Shown here piece by piece: positions 1 to 12,078 of a stretch of DNA of 64,000 nucleotides. Within the stretch, counting starts at the first letter, position 1, and each line of letters opens with the position of its first letter. The stretch spans positions 1 to 64,000 of the forward strand of contig JAJOZX010009451.1 in the NCBI GenBank assembly GCA_023014485.1, read 5' to 3'. Source of the DNA: Bathynomus jamesi (lineage: Eukaryota; Arthropoda; Malacostraca; Isopoda; Cirolanidae). The notes beneath the pieces are model-generated. The model saw nothing but the letters and a program-made list of their open reading frames with translations, was not told the origin of the DNA and ran no database searches. Both the position numbers and the translations under genes were made by a program.

Positions 1-572
1 ATATTGTACAAAACTATAAACTAAAGCACATTATAGCCAAAAATTACTAATTCCAGTAATATTTTGAAAAAAATTCAACCGTATAGATGTTAATTTATAG
101 TCCCATTTTCATTTCTAAATCTAAAAATAGGCTAAATGATCCGATTTTTAAGCTAAAATTTGCGTAGTATTTAATGTTGGTATATATCATTTCACGAATT
201 TCATTCACTTTTACAATATTTTAGGGCTACATTAAAGATTGTCTAAAAATTGGATCTAAAACATGGAAAAAATCGACTTTTTCCAGTAATTTTTTGCCTT
301 ACTATGATCGACATTTCAGTGAAATTTTACGTCGATTTTTGAATTACTTTGGCATTATATTGTTGAAAACAGTAAGATAAAGCAGTTTTTTATCAATAAC
401 TTCTTATTCGAATGAAAAATACTGAAAAAGATAAGTTCAAGTTTTATCATAAGAAAATTGCACAAAAAGTGCTCAAAACACGGAGAAAATCACTTTTTGG
501 TACAAAATTTTCATTTCATTAAAATCGAATTTTAGTGGAATTTTTTGACGATTTTTGTCTAGTTTTCGATAT
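1..572. repeat. Representative satellite monomer built of three diverged sub-repeats
   Basis: One monomer length. Three internal sites share the core cgattttt, at 142 (followed by aagctaa), 333 (gaatta) and 549 (gtctag). Their spacings are 191, 216 and, into the next unit, 165 bp, which sum to 572. The flanks of the second and third sites also align: both have aaaatc(g)acttttt upstream and a ttg..aaaac.ataa(a)ctaaagca-like tail downstream. The monomer therefore looks like an old trimer of about 190-bp subunits that have diverged and are now amplified together. This is read by eye without a scored alignment. Confidence 0.65.
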
Positions 573-2952
573 ATATTGTACAAAACTATAAACTAAAGCA
601 CATTATAGCCAAAAATTACTAATTCCAGTTAAATATTTTGAAAAAAATTCAACCGTATAGATGTTAATTTATAGTCCCATTTTCATTTCTAATCTAAAAC
701 TAGGCTAAATGATGCGATTTTTAAGCTAAAATTTGCGTAGTATTTAATGTTGGTATATATCATTTCATGAATTTCATTCACTTTTACAATATTTTAGGGC
801 TACATTAAAGATTGTCTAAAAATTGGATCTTAAAACATGGAAAAAATCGACTTTTTCCATTAATTTTTTGCCTTACTATGATCGACATTTCAGTGAAATT
901 TTACGTCGATTTTTGAATTACTTTGGCATTATATTGTTGAAAACAGTAAGATAAAGCAGTTTTTTATCAATAGCTTCTTATTCGAATGAAAAATATTGAG
1001 AAAGATAAGTTTATGTTTTATCATAAGAAAATTGCACAAAAAGTGTTCAAAACACGGAGGAAATCACTTTTTGGTACAAAATTTTCATTTCATTAACATC
1101 GAATTTTAGTGGTAATTTTGGACAATTTTTGTCTAGTTTTCGATATATATTGTACAAAACTATAAACTAAAGCGCATTATAGCCAGAAATTACTAATTCC
1201 AGTTAAATATTTTGAAAAAAATTCAACCGTATAGATGTTAATTTATAGTCCCATTGTCATTTCTAAATCTAAAACTAGGCTAAATGTTGCGATTTTTAAG
1301 CTAAAATTTGCGTAGTATTTAATGTTGGTATATATCATTTCATGAATTTCATTCACTTTTACAATATTTTAGGGCTATATTAAAGATATAAACTATAAAC
1401 TAAAGCACATTATAGCCAAAAATTACTAATTCCAGTTAAATATTTTGAAAAAAATTCAACCGTATAGATGTTAATTTATAGTCCCATTTTCATTTCTAAA
1501 TCTAAAAATAGGCTAAATGATGCGATTTTTAAGCTAAAATTTGCGTAGTATTTAATGTTGGTATATATCATTTCACGAATTTCATTCACTTTTACAATAT
1601 TTTAGGGCTACATTAAAGATTGTCTAAAAATTGGATCTTAAAACATGGAAAAAATCGACTTTTTCCAGTAATTTTTTGCCTTACTATGATCGACATTTCA
1701 GTGAAATTTTACGTCGATTTTTGAATTACTTTGGCATTATATTGTTGAAAACAGTAAGATAAAGCAGTTTTTTATCAATAGTTTCTTATTCGAATGAAAA
1801 ATACTGAAAAAGATAAGTTCAAGTTTTATCTTAAGAAAATTGCACAAAAAGTGCTCAAAACACGGAGAAAATCACTTTTTGGTAAAATCCAGTTAAATAT
1901 TTTGAAAAAAATTCAACCGTATAGATGTTAATTTATAGTCCCATTTTCATTTCTAAATCTAAAACTAGGCTAAATGATGCGATTTTTAAGCTAAAATTTG
2001 CGTAGTATTTAATGTTGGTATATATCATTTCATGAATTTCATTCACTTTTACAATATTTTAGTGCTATATTAAAGATTGTCTAAAAATTGGATCATAAAA
2101 CATGGAAAAAATCGACTTTTTCCATTAATTTTTTGCCTTACTATGATCGACATTTCAGTGAAATTTTACGTCGATTTTTGAATTACTTTGGCATTATATT
2201 GTTGAAAACAGTAAGATAAAGCAGTTTTTTATCAATAGCTTCTTATTCGAATGAAAAATATTGAGAAAGATAAGTTTATGTTTTATCATAAGAAAATTGC
2301 ACAAAAAGTGTTCAAAACACGGAGGAAATCACTTTTTGGTACAAAATTTTCATTTCATTAACATCGAATTTTAGTGGTAATTTTGGACAATTTTTGTCTA
2401 GTTTTCGATATATATTGTACAAAACTATAAACTAAAGCGCATTATAGCCAGAAATTACTAATTCCAGTTAAATATTTTGAAAAAAATTCAACCGTATAGA
2501 TGTTAATTTATAGTCCCATTGTCATTTCTAAATCTAAAACTAGGCTAAATGTTGCGATTTTTAAGCTAAAATTTGCGTAGTATTTAATGTTGGTATATAT
2601 CATTTCATGAATTTCATTCACTTTTACAATATTTTAGGGCTATATTAAAGATATAAACTATAAACTAAAGCACATTATAGCCAAAAATTACTAATTCCAG
2701 TTAAATATTTTGAAAAAAATTCAACCGTATAGATGTTAATTTATAGTCCCATTTTCATTTCTAAATCTAAAAATAGGCTAAATGATCCGATTTTTAAGCT
2801 AAAATTTGTGTAGTATTTAATGTTGGTATATATCATTTCACGAATTTCATTCACTTTTACAATATTTTAGGGCTACATTAAAGATTGTCTAAAAATTGGA
2901 TCTTAAAACATGGAAAAAATCGACTTTTTCCAGGAATTTTTTGCCTTACTAT
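1..2952. repeat. AT-rich satellite array, block 1
   Basis: No gene is seen here. The block is tandem copies of a roughly 573-bp AT-rich monomer; the anchor tgtacaaaac recurs at 5, 577 and 1151, then at 2416. The regular register is interrupted by truncated units: a junction at about 1387 and again at about 2652 (text aaagat/ataaactataaac), and another at about 1885 where a unit restarts at ccagttaaat. The block ends at 2952 with the CTAT target site of retroelement copy 1. It matches 9127-12078 almost base for base at a constant offset of 9126, so the window opens in the middle of a larger tandem unit. Confidence 0.95.
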
Positions 2953-3416
2953 TGTAGTGAATACTCTTATTTTAGTTTCAAGTTAAATGTTAATTTTACC
3001 ATCTTGAATTTCGGAATAGTATAAATTCATTTTAAATTAGTTACCCCATTATAATTCAATTGTGAACCACATTAATACTAATTTTATGTATACTATATTA
3101 TTTTATTGTATGTAAACATAATTAATTATATATCACAATTGTCAGTTAATTATTTATATTCAAATATTTATTTTAATCTAATACCATGTCCATTTTACAA
3201 ATAAACAATAGAAAACCAAGGGTTATATTTTCCACTTTTGGTACTGTCGCAGTTTCGCCTAACGGACTCAATACGGCTAGTGAGATAATCACTGGTTGGC
3301 ACTTAACTAGCGGCAGTGCTTATGGCTACATCATCCAGGTTAACCTATACCGGATAGATGCGCTACGGTCCCAAGCCGTAGCTTGCCTAGGTCAACGACG
3401 ACGACGTAAACCAACA
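2953..3416 (+). repeat. 5' LTR of copy 1
   Basis: 464 bp, TG at the left end and CA at the right. The first ~230 bp are AT-rich with a TATA-like tataaat at 3020-3026, and AATAAA follows at 3200-3205. The 3' half has balanced base composition and a perfect 7-bp hairpin at 3362-3382. It differs from the 3' LTR by T versus C in the string cctaggTcaacg. The placement of promoter and poly(A) signal is inference from position. Confidence 0.93.
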
Positions 3417-3650
3417 ATTGGTGACCCCGGAGCTGGATTACCCCTTTTACCCGAATGACTAGGACTAGACTGTAACGTCGTTCGTGCCCATCACCCCCTT
3501 CACCCGAGCGACTAGGACCAGACTGTAATGTCGCTCGTGCCCTCTGCCCCTCACCCCTGCCCGTGCGCTCTGTGCCTGCGCTCGTCTCAACCTCCACTCC
3601 TTCGTTGGTAACCTGTCGTCTTGCTTGTACGTCAGCAAGCATAGGAGAAG

Positions 3651-4415
3651 ATGCCTGACGACGCTGGTGCCATCTCCCACTTGAGCGTAAAGCTCCCCGT
3701 CTTCTGGCCGGGTGATCCATTTATTTGGTTCCACCAAGTGGAAACACAATTCAACTTGGGAAGGATCACCGCTAGCAGGACGAAATACGATCATGTTTTG
3801 TCCTCTCTACCAGCGAGCATCATCTCTGAAGTCCGTGACGTCATCGTGTCTACTTCCACGAGTGAGGACCCATACAACGATCTGAAGTCTGCCATCCTGT
3901 GCCGCACCACTGTCTCCGAGCGTGAGAAAGTACATCAGTTAATCTCAAAAGAAGAACTTGGAGACCGTAAGCCCACTCAAATGCTGAGGGCTATGCAGTG
4001 CGCTCTAGGCGAACGCGCACAAACCTTCGATAAGGACATCTTTAGACAGTTGTTCTTGCAGAAACTTCCTCCATCAGCTCAGCGTGTCTTGGCCACTATG
4101 GATCCTGCTACTCCAGTTGATAAACTAGCAGAAACTGCCGACAAAGTAGTGGAGATTGACACAGCTCCGGTCAACAACGTGAACACACAATTGGAACTGG
4201 AGTTGAAAGTGAAAGAGTTAAGTCAACAACTCAACCACGTTTGTTCTCTGCTACAAAATCAACGGCAAAGAAGCCATTCTCGGTCAAGATTTACGAAGAG
4301 GCATCGTTCGAGTTCCGGGAAGATCTGCTTCTACCACTCAAAATTTGGAAGGAAGGCTAGGAAGTGCATCTCCCCTTGCAATTTTTCGTCGGAAAACCCC
4401 AGCAGCGAGTCCTAA
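3651..4415 (+). CDS. gag: Gag polyprotein, copy 1
   Basis: 254 codons, intact and the same protein as in copy 6, where the domains are described. The start ATG follows a leader of about 230 bases holding two 53-bp repeats (from 3457). The frame overlaps the downstream pol frame by 52 bases in the -1 register. Confidence 0.88.
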   Translation: MPDDAGAISHLSVKLPVFWPGDPFIWFHQVETQFNLGRITASRTKYDHVLSSLPASIISEVRDVIVSTSTSEDPYNDLKSAILCRTTVSEREKVHQLISKEELGDRKPTQMLRAMQCALGERAQTFDKDIFRQLFLQKLPPSAQRVLATMDPATPVDKLAETADKVVEIDTAPVNNVNTQLELELKVKELSQQLNHVCSLLQNQRQRSHSRSRFTKRHRSSSGKICFYHSKFGRKARKCISPCNFSSENPSSES

Positions 4416-7400
4416 TGGCGTCTAGTACTCGCACTGCCAACCTGTTATTCATAAAGGACAGGAACTCTGGTGTCAATTTCTTGGTTGATACCGGAGCGTC
4501 AGTCAGTGCATTCCCTCAAAAATCTGGTCATACGCACTCGGAATCTCCGCCTCTATACGCTGCTAACGGTTCACGCATACCCACGTACGGTACTCAGTCG
4601 CGTGAACTAAACTTGGGCCTTCACCGATCCTTCAAGTGGATTTTCATCTGTGCTCAAGTGCAGCATCCCATAATCGGCGCTGACTTCCTCCAGCATTTCA
4701 AACTCCTGGTGGATCTTAACAAGCGACGCTTATGCGACCACCACACTGCTTTCTGTTCTTGCCAAACAGGTTGCCCTTCCGGACGCCTCGAACTCTGCAC
4801 TTTCCCTCGTTCCCCCTAATTCCATGTACCAGTGCCTTTTCCAACGATATCCAGGAATTCTTCAACCTATGCAGATGGGTGATACCATTAAGCACACCAT
4901 TACCCATCACATTACAACAAAAGGTCCCCCTGTGTTTGCAAAACCCAGACGTCTTGCCCCGGACAAACTGAAAGCTGCCAAATCGGAATTCCAGCTTATG
5001 ATAGATCTTGGGATAATAAGACCTTCCAAAAGCAGTTGGTCCTCTCCCCTACACCTGGTCCAGAAGAAGTCAGGAGACTGGAGACCATGTGGGGATTACC
5101 GGTTTTTGAATTCGACAACCATCCCGGACCGATATCCGGTACCAAATGTCCAAGACTTTACTTCTCTTCTCCACGGCAAATCTATCTTCAGTAAAATAGA
5201 TCTCGTTAAGGCTTTCCACCACATTCCCGTAGAGCCTTCGGATATTCCCAAGACTGCAGTTTGTACACCATTTGGGTTATTCGAATTTGTGAAGATGCCG
5301 TTCGGGCTACGGAATGCTGCGCAAACCTTTCAGAGGTTTATAGATGAGGTCACCAGAGGCTTAGACTTTGTTTATGCCTACATCGATGATTTGCTTGTGG
5401 CCAGCTCAACGGAAGAGGAACATAAGGAACATCTTTCACTCCTCTTTCAACGCTTAGAACAATACGGTGTTACTATTAATGCATCTAAGTGTGTGTTTGC
5501 ACAGCCAACCTTGGAATTTCTTGGTCACACGATTTCGCAGCACGGAATTACCCCCCTTCAGGACAAGTGTGAAGTGATAAAAAATTACCCTATGCCAAAT
5601 AATCAGCGTGAGTTACGTCGGTTTCTAGGTTTGGTAAATTATTACCACAAGTTCATTAAAAACTGTGCCAGTGTTCTTGCTCCTCTACACGCTATGATCA
5701 CACACAAACGCAAGGTAACGAAATTGTTATGGTGTAGCGATAGTTTACAGGCGTTCGACAATGCCAAAAATGCTATCAATAGTGCATTGTCTTTGTCATT
5801 TCCTATCAGTGATGCCCCCCTAACTCTGACGGTCGATGCATCAGATGTTGCGATCGGTGGAGTGTTGGAACAAACCATTAACGGTCAACAAGCACCCATC
5901 GCGTTTTACTCGAAAAAGCTGCAGCCAGCCCAAACGCGTTATAGTGCTTTCGGACGTGAACTTCTTGCTATTTACTTAAACGTGAAGCATTTTCAACATT
6001 TCCTTGAAGGCCGAGAGTTTTGTGTTTTTACCGACCACAAACCTTTGGTCACTGTCTTCAATAAAAACAGCTGTAACCACTCTCCCAGAGTCATCAGGCA
6101 ACTCGATTATATCTCGCAATTTACCACAGATATCCGCCACATCAAAGGTGTCTTGAACACTCCAGCGGATGCACTTTCAAGAATAGAGATTACTTCTGTT
6201 ACCCTCAGCTCTACACTGTGGAATGCTATTGCACAGGATCAAGATAAGGATACGGAACTACAAGACCTGCTCAGAGAAGACTCCACTCACTCACTTTCCC
6301 TCAAGAAAATGAGTATGCCAGGATTGTCTGTGCCCCTCTATTGCGACGTATCAACAGCTGCTATTCGCCTTTATGTCCCTCCATGTCACAGACAAGCAGT
6401 CTTCACGGATCTTCATAACCCCTCCCATCCTGGTATCCGTGCTTCGCAACACCTGGTTACCTCTCGCTTTGTTTGGCCCTCGATGCGGAAGGATGTCAAA
6501 CATTGGACCAAAACGTGCCTTGCCTGCCAGCGTGCCAAAGTCCAAAGGCACACCAGGTCCCCCTTTGACGCATTTCCGCCCCCATCCCAGCGATTTGAGG
6601 TAATTCATGTAGACATTGTTGGCCCTCTTCCAGTGATTCAAGGCCAACGTTATCTGCTCACCTGTCTCGACCGCTTTTCCAGATGGCCTGAAGCCATCCC
6701 ACTTTCTGATATCCAAGCGGACACTGTTGCAAGAGCCTTTCTTCATGGATGGGTATCAAGATTTGGATTGCCGACAAAAGTCATCACTGACCAAGGTCGC
6801 CAATTTGAGTCTTCGCTTTGGAAGAAGTTTACCAGCTTGTTGGGTACAGTACATGCGCATACCTGTGCGTATCATCCGCAAGCTAACGGCCTCGTCGAAC
6901 GCTTCCATCGCCAGCTGAAGTCATCCCTTATGTGTCACGAAGACTCCCATTGGATGGATAAGCTTCCACTCGTTTTGCTTGGTATTCGCTCTGCATTTAA
7001 GAGTGATCTGAAGACTACAGCGGCTGAACTAGTCTATGGAACAACACTGCGGCTACCAGGTGGCTACTTCACTGCAGGGGATAAGTCATGCGATCCTACG
7101 GAATTCGCTCAAACACTTTCCTCTCACATGCAGTCCCTTCAGCCTGTTCCCCCTCGATTGACTAGCCAACAGAACATCTTTGTTTCCCCAGCCCTCCAAT
7201 CTTGCACCCACGTTTTCGTTCGTGTACCTCTCCCAAAACGGCCTCTCCAATGTCCATATGACGGGCCCTATGAAGTTCTCCGACGTACGCGCAAATCATT
7301 TCTCATCCAGCGCGGTTCCAAGGTCGACAAGGTTTCTATCGATCGTCTTAAGCCTGCGTTTTTGGAATCAACCTTAAGCGAGGTACATGTAGCTACCAAA

Positions 7401-7439
7401 AAGGTCCATGGGAAATCTGTGTCGTTCGGAACTCTTTGA
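4364..7439 (+). pseudogene. pol: Pol polyprotein, copy 1, broken by a 2-bp deletion
   Basis: Protease, RT, RNase H and integrase are all present in order, but a GG is missing at about 4740 (gacca/ccacac where copy 6 has gaccaggccacac). This falls just after the protease, in the linker before RT. The first part reads to a stop at 4819 in one frame; the remainder, from protease-RT linker through the GPY/F motif, is open to 7439 in another. The YIDD of RT and the D, D35E residues of integrase are retained in the second part. The deletion could be a sequencing error, since the rest of the copy is clean. Confidence 0.9.
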
Positions 7440-7752
7440 ACTTCCTCTCTGGTGGGGGAGTGTGTAGTGAATACTCTTATTTTAGTTTCAAGTTAAATGT
7501 TAATTTTACCATCTTGAATTTCGGAATAGTATAAATTCATTTTAAATTAGTTACCCCATTATAATTCAATTGTGAACCACATTAATACTAATTTTATGTA
7601 TACTATATTATTTTATTGTATGTAAACATAATTAATTATACAGGGTGGGCGGAAAGTAGCTCCCTATTTTGGATTGGTAAAAAAATACGTATATTATCCA
7701 TTTATTTCAGAAGAAATAATATGAAAAGGTAGGCATACATGGTAGGTTTTCT

Positions 7753-8257
7753 CTAAAATTCAATGTGGGCTCCAACTCTTTCCACCAGCTTCTGGAGCCG
7801 CCCAGGAATGGCGTCCACTGACTTTAGCAGGAACTCCGGCGGGATGGAGGACATGACTTCCCGAATTCGGTCCTCCAGTTCTTCCAATGTCCTCGGTTTG
7901 GTGCGGTAGACTTCTTCCTTTACCCACCCCTAAAGAAAGAAGTCGCACGGTGTCAAGTCGGGGCTCCTGGCTGGCCATTGATGTGGACCACGACGACCCA
8001 TCCAACGCCCAGGGAAGTGGGCATCCAGCCACTCACGGACAACAAGATCGAAGTGCGGAGGGGCGCCATCTTGCATAAATATCAGATCGTCGATGTTCTC
8101 CCATGTGCTGACAACCGGCCAGACCTCGTTTCGCAACATAGCAAGGTACCGCTCAGCATTCATGGTGTTGCGCAGAAGGAACGGGCCCACAACCTGATCT
8201 GAGGTCATACCACACCACACCGTTACACTGAACCGATTCTGCCGTTTTTCAGCGGTA
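7753..8257 (-). pseudogene. Truncated Tc1/mariner-type transposase, DDE domain only (copy 1)
   Basis: The minus strand reads a block containing VTVWCGM, then FMQDGAPPHF and RSPDLTPCDFFL, typical of Tc1/mariner-superfamily catalytic cores. Counting from the Asp of QDG to the Asp of PCD leaves 41 residues, a DD41D-type spacing. The N-terminal DNA-binding region and the first catalytic Asp are missing, because the frame runs directly into the inverted arm at 8257. The Trp codon expected after FFL is a stop (7930-7932); beyond it the C-terminus continues in frame to a stop at 7753-7755. The gene is non-functional for two independent reasons. Confidence 0.85.
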
Positions 8258-8261
8258 ACCG

Positions 8262-8456
8262 TGCGACTTCTTTCTTTGGGGGTGGGTAAAGGAAGAAGTC
8301 TACCGCACCAAACCGAGGACATTGGAAGAACTGGAGGACCGAATTCGGGAAGTCATGTCCTCCATCCCGCCGGAGTTCCTGCTAAAGTCAGTGGACGCCA
8401 TTCCTGGGCGGCTCCAGAAGCTGGTGGAAAGAGTTGGAGCCCACATTGAATTTTAG
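8262..8456 (+). pseudogene. Inverted duplicate of the transposase C-terminal coding segment (copy 1)
   Basis: The right arm reads on the + strand from CDFFLWGW to GAHIEF and a TAG stop, 65 codons including the stop. It repeats the C-terminus encoded on the minus strand of the left arm. Here the Trp codon after FFL is intact (TGG), whereas the left arm has TAG, so the left-arm stop arose after the inverted duplication or was not copied into the right arm. There is no start codon or catalytic core attached. Confidence 0.8.
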
Positions 8457-8856
8457 AGAAAACCTACCATGTATGCCTACCTTTTCATATTATTTTTTCT
8501 GAAATAAATGAATAATATACGTATTTTTTTACCAATCCAAAATAGGGAGCTACTTTCCGCCCACCCTGTATATCACAATTGTCAGTTAATTATTTATATT
8601 CAAATATTTATTTTAATCTAATACCATGTCCATTTTACAAATAAACAATAGAAAACCAAGGGTTATATTTTCCACTTTTGGTACTGTCGCAGTTTCGCCT
8701 AACGGACTCAATACGGCTAGTGAGATAATCACTGGTTGGCACTTAACTAGCGGCAGTGCTTATGGCTACATCATCCAGGTTAACCTATACCGGATAGATG
8801 CGCTACGGTCCCAAGCCGTAGCTTGCCTAGGCCAACGACGACGACGTAAACCAACA

Positions 8857-11800
8857 CTATGATCGACATTTCAGTGAAATTTTACGTCGATTTTTGAATT
8901 ACTTTGGCATTATATTGTTGAAAACAGTAGATAAAGCAGTTTTTTATCAATAGTTTCTTATTCGAATGAAAAATACTGAAAAAGATAAGTTTATGTTTTA
9001 TCATAAGAAAATTGCACAAAAAGTGTTCAAAACACGGAGGAAATCACTTTTTGGTACAAAATTTTCATTTCATTAACATCGAATTTTAGTGGTAATTTTG
9101 GACGATTTTTGTCTAGTTTTCGATATATATTGTACAAAACTATAAACTAAAGCACATTATAGCCAAAAATTACTAATTCCAGGTAATATTTTGAAAAAAA
9201 TTCAACCGTATAGATGTTAATTTATAGTCCCATTTTCATTTCTAAATCTAAAAATAGGCTAAATGATCCGATTTTTAAGCTAAAATTTGCGTAGTATTTA
9301 ATGTTGGTATATATCATTTCACGAATTTCATTCACTTTTACAATATTTTAGGGCTACATTAAAGATTGTCTAAAAATTGGATCTTAAAACATGGAAAAAA
9401 TCGACTTTTTCCAGTAATTTTTTGCCTTACTATGATCGACATTTCAGTGAAATTTTACGTCGATTTTTGAATTACTTTGGCATTATATTGTTGAAAACAG
9501 TAAGATAAAGCAGTTTTTTATCAATAACTTCTTATTCGAATGAAAAATACTGAAAAAGATAAGTTCAAGTTTTATCATAAGAAAATTGCACAAAAAGTGC
9601 TCAAAACACGGAGAAAATCACTTTTTGGTACAAAATTTTCATTTCATTAACATCGAATTTTAGTGAAATGTTTTGACGATTTTTGTCTAGTTTTCGATAT
9701 ATATTGTACAAAACTATAAACTAAAGCACATTATAGCCAAAAATTACTAATTCCAGTTAAATATTTTGAAAAAAATTCAACCGTATAGATGTTAATTTAT
9801 AGTCCCATTTTCATTTCTAATCTAAAACTAGGCTAAATGATGCGATTTTTAAGCTAAAATTTGCGTAGTATTTAATGTTGGTATATATCATTTCATGAAT
9901 TTCATTCACTTTTACAATATTTTAGGGCTATATTAAAGATTGTCTAAAAATTGGATCATAAAACATGGAAAAAATCGACTTTTTCCATTAATTTTTTGCC
10001 TTACTATGATCGACATTTCAGTGAAATTTTACGTCGATTTTTGAATTACTTTGGCATTATATTGTTGAAAACAGTAAGATAAAGCAGTTTTTTATCAATA
10101 GCTTCTTATTCGAATGAAAAATATTGAGAAAGATAAGTTTATGTTTTATCATAAGAAAATTGCACAAAAAGTGTTCAAAACACGGAGGAAATCACTTTTT
10201 GGTACAAAATTTTCATTTCATTAACATCGAATTTTAGTGGTAATTTTGGACAATTTTTGTCTAGTTTTCGATATATATTGTACAAAACTATAAACTAAAG
10301 CGCATTATAGCCAGAAATTACTAATTCCAGTTAAATATTTTGAAAAAAATTCAACCGTATAGATGTTAATTTATAGTCCCATTGTCATTTCTAAATCTAA
10401 AACTAGGCTAAATGTTGCGATTTTTAAGCTAAAATTTGCGTAGTATTTAATGTTGGTATATATCATTTCATGAATTTCATTCACTTTTACAATATTTTAG
10501 GGCTATATTAAAGATATAAACTATAAACTAAAGCACATTATAGCCAAAAATTACTAATTCCAGTTAAATATTTTGAAAAAAATTCAACCGTATAGATGTT
10601 AATTTATAGTCCCATTTTCATTTCTAAATCTAAAAATAGGCTAAATGATGCGATTTTTAAGCTAAAATTTGCGTAGTATTTAATGTTGGTATATATCATT
10701 TCACGAATTTCATTCACTTTTACAATATTTTAGGGCTACATTAAAGATTGTCTAAAAATTGGATCTTAAAACATGGAAAAAATCGACTTTTTCCAGTAAT
10801 TTTTTGCCTTACTATGATCGACATTTCAGTGAAATTTTACGTCGATTTTTGAATTACTTTGGCATTATATTGTTGAAAACAGTAAGATAAAGCAGTTTTT
10901 TATCAATAGTTTCTTATTCGAATGAAAAATACTGAAAAAGATAAGTTCAAGTTTTATCTTAAGAAAATTGCACAAAAAGTGCTCAAAACACGGAGAAAAT
11001 CACTTTTTGGTAAAACCAGTTAAATATTTTGAAAAAAATTCAACCGTATAGATGTTAATTTATAGTCCCATTTTCATTTCTAAATCTAAAACTAGGCTAA
11101 ATGATGCGATTTTTAAGCTAAAATTTGCGTAGTATTTAATGTTGGTATATATCATTTCATGAATTTCATTCACTTTTACAATATTTTAGTGCTATATTAA
11201 AGATTGTCTAAAAATTGGATCATAAAACATGGAAAAAATCGACTTTTTCCATTAATTTTTTGCCTTACTATGATCGACATTTCAGTGAAATTTTACGTCG
11301 ATTTTTGAATTACTTTGGCATTATATTGTTGAAAACAGTAAGATAAAGCAGTTTTTTATCAATAGCTTCTTATTCGAATGAAAAATATTGAGAAAGATAA
11401 GTTTATGTTTTATCATAAGAAAATTGCACAAAAAGTGTTCAAAACACGGAGGAAATCACTTTTTGGTACAAAATTTTCATTTCATTAACATCGAATTTTA
11501 GTGGTAATTTTGGACAATTTTTGTCTAGTTTTCGATATATATTGTACAAAACTATAAACTAAAGCGCATTATAGCCAGAAATTACTAATTCCAGTTAATA
11601 TTTTGAAAAAAATTCAACCGTATAGATGTTAATTTATAGTCCCATTGTCATTTCTAAATCTAAAACTAGGCTAAATGTTGCGATTTTTAAGCTAAAATTT
11701 GCGTAGTATTTAATGTTGGTATATATCATTTCATGAATTTCATTCACTTTTACAATATTTTAGGGCTATATTAAAGATATAAACTATAAACTAAAGCACA

Positions 11801-12078
11801 TTATAGCCAAAAATTACTAATTCCAGTTAAATATTTTGAAAAAAATTCAACCGTATAGATGTTAATTTATAGTCCCATTTTCATTTCTAAATCTAAAAAT
11901 AGGCTAAATGATCCGATTTTTAAGCTAAAATTTGTGTAGTATTTAATGTTGGTATATATCATTTCACGAATTTCATTCACTTTTACAATATTTTAGGGCT
12001 ACATTAAAGATTGTCTAAAAATTGGATCTTAAAACATGGAAAAAATCGACTTTTTCCAGGAATTTTTTGCCTTACTAT
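8857..12078. repeat. AT-rich satellite array, block 2
   Basis: 3222 bp with no gene. It opens with the CTAT duplication of copy 1 and ends with that of copy 2. Anchors of the 573-bp monomer fall at 9131, 9705, 10279 and 11543, with truncated-unit junctions at about 10516, 11012 and 11779. From 9127 on it is a near-exact copy of block 1. It is the longest and probably most complete satellite block in the window. Confidence 0.95.

Larger units (their letters stand above)
7641..8568 (-). mobile_element. Fold-back Tc1/mariner-type element in copy 1
   Basis: 928 bp bounded by TA on both sides (7639-7640 and 8569-8570); excision would restore the LTR exactly. The termini begin cagggtgggcggaaag and are inverted. 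The inverted repeat is far longer than a normal terminal repeat: 7641-7951 and 8258-8568, 311 bp each, are reverse complements with only a few mismatches, around a unique loop of 306 bp (7952-8257). Each arm contains the 3' end of a transposase gene, so the right arm replaces the lost 5' part of the gene with an inverted copy of the 3' part. The element cannot encode a full transposase. Confidence 0.92.
2953..8856 (+). mobile_element. Ty3/Gypsy LTR retrotransposon copy 1 (type I, with nested mariner-type element)
   Basis: Complete element with 5' LTR 2953-3416, a primer-binding-like site from 3419, gag, a broken pol, a purine-rich tract 7451-7462 and 3' LTR 7463-8856. The termini are TG...CA, flanked by CTAT at 2949-2952 and 8857-8860; removing the element and one CTAT restores the satellite reading ttactatgatcg. 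The total is 5904 bp, of which 928 bp plus a TA duplication come from the mariner-type insertion. The remaining 4974 bp equals intact copy 6 (4976 bp) minus a 2-bp deletion in pol at about 4740. Confidence 0.95.
7463..8856 (+). repeat. 3' LTR of copy 1, split by a mariner-type insertion
   Basis: The LTR is in two parts, 7463-7640 and 8569-8856, on either side of the nested element. Taking out the element and one TA leaves 464 bp, identical in length to the 5' LTR. It carries C in cctaggCcaacg where the 5' LTR has T. Confidence 0.93.

Noticed and set aside
1..2952. Host genes, tRNA or rRNA in the satellite blocks
   Set aside because: No long frame, splice-like structure or tRNA cloverleaf was seen; the short AT-rich frames (for example 18269-18454 and 27445-27645) are chance openings in repeat sequence.
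3186..3458. A 78-114 codon frame starting MSILQINNRK that recurs in every LTR
   Set aside because: It lies across the LTR poly(A) signal and, in 5' LTRs, runs through the primer-binding site into the leader. It recurs only because the LTR does, and it has no recognisable domain.
3340..3794. Antisense frames of 109 and 126 codons over the gag leader, and a 131-codon antisense frame over integrase (for example 6351-6746)
   Set aside because: They mirror balanced-GC coding or leader sequence on the opposite strand and show no independent motifs.
8261..8449. A + strand frame MRLLSLGVGKG in the right arm of the fold-back element
   Set aside because: It is out of register with the transposase C-terminus encoded by the same bases, whose true frame reads CDFFLWGW.
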